From JBHEKP01 sp041859375 (GTDB taxonomy: Bacteria > Hydrogenedentota > Hydrogenedentia > Hydrogenedentales > CAITNO01): a DNA stretch of 31,896 nt. The notes under the pieces are model-generated. The model saw only the letters and a list, made by a program, of their open reading frames with translations. It made no database searches and was not told the DNA's origin. This document shows, piece after piece, positions 29,894-31,896 of the stretch; position 1 is the first letter of the stretch; every line of letters begins with the position of its first letter. The position numbers and the translations under genes were made by a program. The stretch lies in assembly GCA_041859375.1 (NCBI GenBank), contig JBHEKP010000146.1, positions 1 to 31,896 on the forward strand, written 5' to 3'.

Positions 29894-30587
29894 GCATTTT
29901 TTGGCCGTTCTGTTCTTCTGCCTTGCGGTGCTGGGCGCGCCCCCCTGCCGTGCGGAGGGGTTCGGGGGCATGCTTGAGCGCGCTGAAGCGCACATGAGGA
30001 GCGGGGAGCACGACAAGGCGCTCGAACTTCTCAGGGAGATGCAGACGGACTATCCCGACTCCCACCTCGTGCAGTATGCCATGGCAACGGCCCTCTACCA
30101 GCGCGGACAGCGGGAGGAGTCGCTCAAGGCCGTGGATGAGGCGGCGGCAAGCTATGCAGAGGCGGCGGCGGTGTACGATAAAATTCGCGGGGAGAACAAT
30201 CCTGGGCTAAACGCCGAGGCGGCATTTGGGGCGGTGAACGCCCGCGCCCGCGCCGCACTGGCAATCCCCCCGCAGGAAAAGCGCAACGAGGCGGTGGCGG
30301 CGCTGCGGGCCGCCGTTTCAGGATATGAGGCGTTTTTGGGGGAGCATCCCGGTCACACGGGGGCACGGGCCAATCTGGATCACGTCCAGCTCCGGCTCAA
30401 GGAAATATTGTCCCAGCCCGCCCCGGAAAATGAGCAACAGCAGGAACAGCAGCAGCCTCCTGAAGAACAAAAACCCGTGGTGATCTTTCAAAACGCAAAC
30501 ACAGAGATTCCAAAGGCGACAACGCAGGCGGAGGGCAACACGCTCAAACTGGTGATGCCGGACGGCAAGGGGGGGCAGTCACAATGA
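29886..30587 (+). CDS. batC: TPR-containing exported protein (BatC-like)
   Basis: 233 residues. A signal peptide covers residues 1-22 (cut after CRA). Tetratricopeptide-like helical pairs follow (LERAEAHMRSGEHDKALELL and HLVQYAMATALYQRGQREES, with two further degenerate pairs). A Gln/Glu/Pro-rich linker runs from about residue 180 (ENEQQQEQQQPPEE). BatC proteins of known operons are exported TPR proteins next to BatB, and the position here matches. The TPR part is probably a scaffold on the periplasmic side of the Bat complex. The start overlaps batB. Confidence 0.8.
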   Translation: MDKHFLAVLFFCLAVLGAPPCRAEGFGGMLERAEAHMRSGEHDKALELLREMQTDYPDSHLVQYAMATALYQRGQREESLKAVDEAAASYAEAAAVYDKIRGENNPGLNAEAAFGAVNARARAALAIPPQEKRNEAVAALRAAVSGYEAFLGEHPGHTGARANLDHVQLRLKEILSQPAPENEQQQEQQQPPEEQKPVVIFQNANTEIPKATTQAEGNTLKLVMPDGKGGQSQ

Positions 30588-31447
30588 AGCACGTTCATCC
30601 CCTTTTTTGCTGTGTCCTTCTCTCCCTGCTTGCCCTGTCCGCCGATTTGACGGCCGCGCAGGGGAAGGAAATCAACGTGCCCCTGAGCCCACTGGCGCCT
30701 GAGAACAACCCCGCCCTTTCGGGGCAGGACGGCGCGGCATCCCCGCTCAGGTATACCATGTACGCCATGCTCGCAAAAAAAGGGGATGCTTCGGGGAAGT
30801 CTGGGCTTGATCAATCGCTGAAGCCCGTTGAGGGTGTTCTCAATGCATTAAAAGGTTATGCTTCCTTCGAAAAAATCAATGTTTCCGTTCAGGAACTGGC
30901 GCAGGGGGCGGAAACGCGTTTTCCCATCAACGGCGCTTATACGATGCTGGTGGTTCCGACTGGGGACGATGGGAAGGGATCTGTCCGGCTAGGGGTCAGA
31001 ATCCAACTGCTCGACAACGGCAATTTGATCAATGCCATTGAAACAGAAGCGAATTCCCGTCCGGGTGAGGCGCTTGTGTTTCAGGGAATGCCCCTTTCCC
31101 CCGGCGAACTGGTGGTGGTGCTGGTCCGCGAGAGCGAGCCCGGTCAGCAGGGCGGCGAAGGCCAGGACAACCAGGAACAGCAGCAGCAACAACAGCAGGA
31201 AAAACAAAGCCAACAGAAGGAGGAGGAGAAGGAGAAGGGGGAGGAAAAAGAAGCTGAAAAGCAGGAAGCGGCAAAGGCGGAAGAGAAACCCGCACAGGAA
31301 GAGAAGGGCGTGGAGAAGGAGCAGGAGAAACAGGACCAAAACAATTTCGATGCCATCCTTGAGTCACTGGAGGAGATGGACCGGCGGGAGCAGAAGGATG
31401 TGCACTATAACCGAAACAGCATAGAATTTAAAGGGGACTGGTGGTGA
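30584..31447 (+). CDS. Exported Q/E/K-rich Bat operon protein
   Basis: 287 residues with a signal peptide (about 1-25, cut after TAA). Residues 26-185 form a beta-rich domain (RFPINGAYTMLVVPTGDDGK and VRLGVRIQLLDNGNLINAIE). Residues 190-250 are almost purely Gln, Glu and Lys, a charged, likely coiled or disordered spacer. The tail FDAILESLEEMDRREQKDV and IEFKGDWW is compact and probably a docking motif. That short tail recalls the end of BatC proteins, so BatC functions may be split between this gene and the TPR gene. It overlaps the preceding gene by 4 nt and the next by 1 nt. No known family covers the N-terminal domain. Confidence 0.75.
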   Translation: MKHVHPLFCCVLLSLLALSADLTAAQGKEINVPLSPLAPENNPALSGQDGAASPLRYTMYAMLAKKGDASGKSGLDQSLKPVEGVLNALKGYASFEKINVSVQELAQGAETRFPINGAYTMLVVPTGDDGKGSVRLGVRIQLLDNGNLINAIETEANSRPGEALVFQGMPLSPGELVVVLVRESEPGQQGGEGQDNQEQQQQQQQEKQSQQKEEEKEKGEEKEAEKQEAAKAEEKPAQEEKGVEKEQEKQDQNNFDAILESLEEMDRREQKDVHYNRNSIEFKGDWW

Positions 31448-31896
31448 TGAGAACCTGGATCGCACTGCTGATGTTTGTCTTCGCGCAGGCGCTTGCCCAC
31501 GCGCAGGGGCCGGTCAGCGCCGCCGTGTCCAAAAATACGGTTGCCGTTGGCGAAACCTTCAGGCTTCAGATCACCGCCAACGGCGCCAATGTGGATGAGC
31601 CTGACACACAAGTCTTGAAGAATCTGGGTGTTTCACTTGGGCGTCCCTCACAGAGCACCTCCACCAATGTTCAAATCATCAACGGCGCGACCTCCATGGT
31701 GCAAACCAAAAGCTGGACCTATCCCATGCGCGCCGCCCGCAGGGGAACCATCGAAATCCCCCCCATTCCCGTTCGGGTGGACGGAAAAAACTATCTGACA
31801 CAGCCCGTCACGGTTGAGGTGACCGACGCCGTGCAGCCTTCCGGCGCGGGTCAGGGCGGTGGTGAAATTACGGTGGACGCGCTTGCTTTTGTGGAA
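31447..31896 (+). CDS. batD: BatD (oxygen-tolerance) protein, partial at the window edge
   Basis: The frame is open from an ATG at 31447 (overlapping the previous stop by one base) to the end of the window, giving 150 residues of the N-terminus. A signal peptide (residues 1-19, MRTWIALLMFVFAQALAHA) is followed by the BatD beta-sandwich. VSKNTVAVGETFRLQITANG and a strand series follow, with KSWTYPMRAARRGTIEIPPI and VRVDGKNYLTQPVTVEV. This is the standard opening of BatD proteins, large periplasmic proteins with a C-terminal membrane helix. The remainder, including that helix, lies beyond the window. It is the last visible gene of the operon. Confidence 0.88.
   Translation, partial: MRTWIALLMFVFAQALAHAQGPVSAAVSKNTVAVGETFRLQITANGANVDEPDTQVLKNLGVSLGRPSQSTSTNVQIINGATSMVQTKSWTYPMRAARRGTIEIPPIPVRVDGKNYLTQPVTVEVTDAVQPSGAGQGGGEITVDALAFVE

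Noticed and set aside
31150..31330. CAG/GAG-type repeats that might be taken for a CRISPR or tandem array
   Set aside because: The units are irregular, have no constant spacers and lie in frame in a coding region as Gln/Glu/Lys codons.

Overview
The window is GC-rich bacterial DNA in two parts. From the left edge to about 6.94 kb lies a prophage-like integrated element, with every convincing gene on the minus strand. From the tRNA-Arg gene at 6944-7020 rightwards it is ordinary chromosome. The host genes (a DUF1559/H-X9-DG-type prepilin, Gfo/Idh/MocA oxidoreductase, large exported clan-A glycoside hydrolase-like protein, EF-G paralog, complete Bat operon) suggest an uncultured Gram-negative lineage near Planctomycetota, Lentisphaerota or Hydrogenedentota. 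That placement is inferred from gene content, not from a phylogenetic marker.

Element (1-6943). A tyrosine integrase (5632-6840) lies just beyond the 3' end of tRNA-Arg(CCG), the usual layout for integration into a tRNA gene. Reading leftwards there follow an unknown protein, a zinc-ribbon protein, an AlpA-type HTH protein, an AT-richer segment with an unknown gene broken into frames at an A9 run, a tail tape-measure-like protein, and the start of an S49 (SppA-like) peptidase cut by the window edge. A 92-bp direct repeat (2546-2637 and 4311-4402) flanks the AT-richer segment. A dnaX-like slippery heptamer, A AAA AAG, sits just before the stop of the lower ORF and would shift translation into one repeat copy.

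Chromosome left part (7.0-19.1 kb). A small anchored protein, a 1113-residue glycoside hydrolase-like protein and a prepilin come first. Next is a plus-strand cluster of sulfate adenylyltransferase (sat), a 98-residue protein, a GT-B glycosyltransferase and a lipoprotein. A minus-strand pair follows, serC (phosphoserine aminotransferase) with an atypical SDR. Then come adenylate kinase (adk) and a small anchored protein, each followed by a strong hairpin terminator.

Chromosome right part (19.2-31.9 kb). A minus-strand EF-G paralog carries PGY in place of the catalytic PGH. An exported glutathione peroxidase-like protein and a Gfo/Idh/MocA oxidoreductase follow. The last 8.3 kb is a tightly coupled plus-strand Bat (aerotolerance-type) operon: BatD-like membrane protein, MoxR ATPase, a small GxxExxY/PD-(D/E)XK-like protein that appears to lack its catalytic lysine, DUF58, DUF4381-like, BatA, BatB, a TPR protein (BatC-like), a Q/E/K-rich exported protein and BatD (truncated by the window). 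Most junctions are 4-nt ATGA overlaps, so these products are probably made together as one envelope-associated MoxR/VWA machine.
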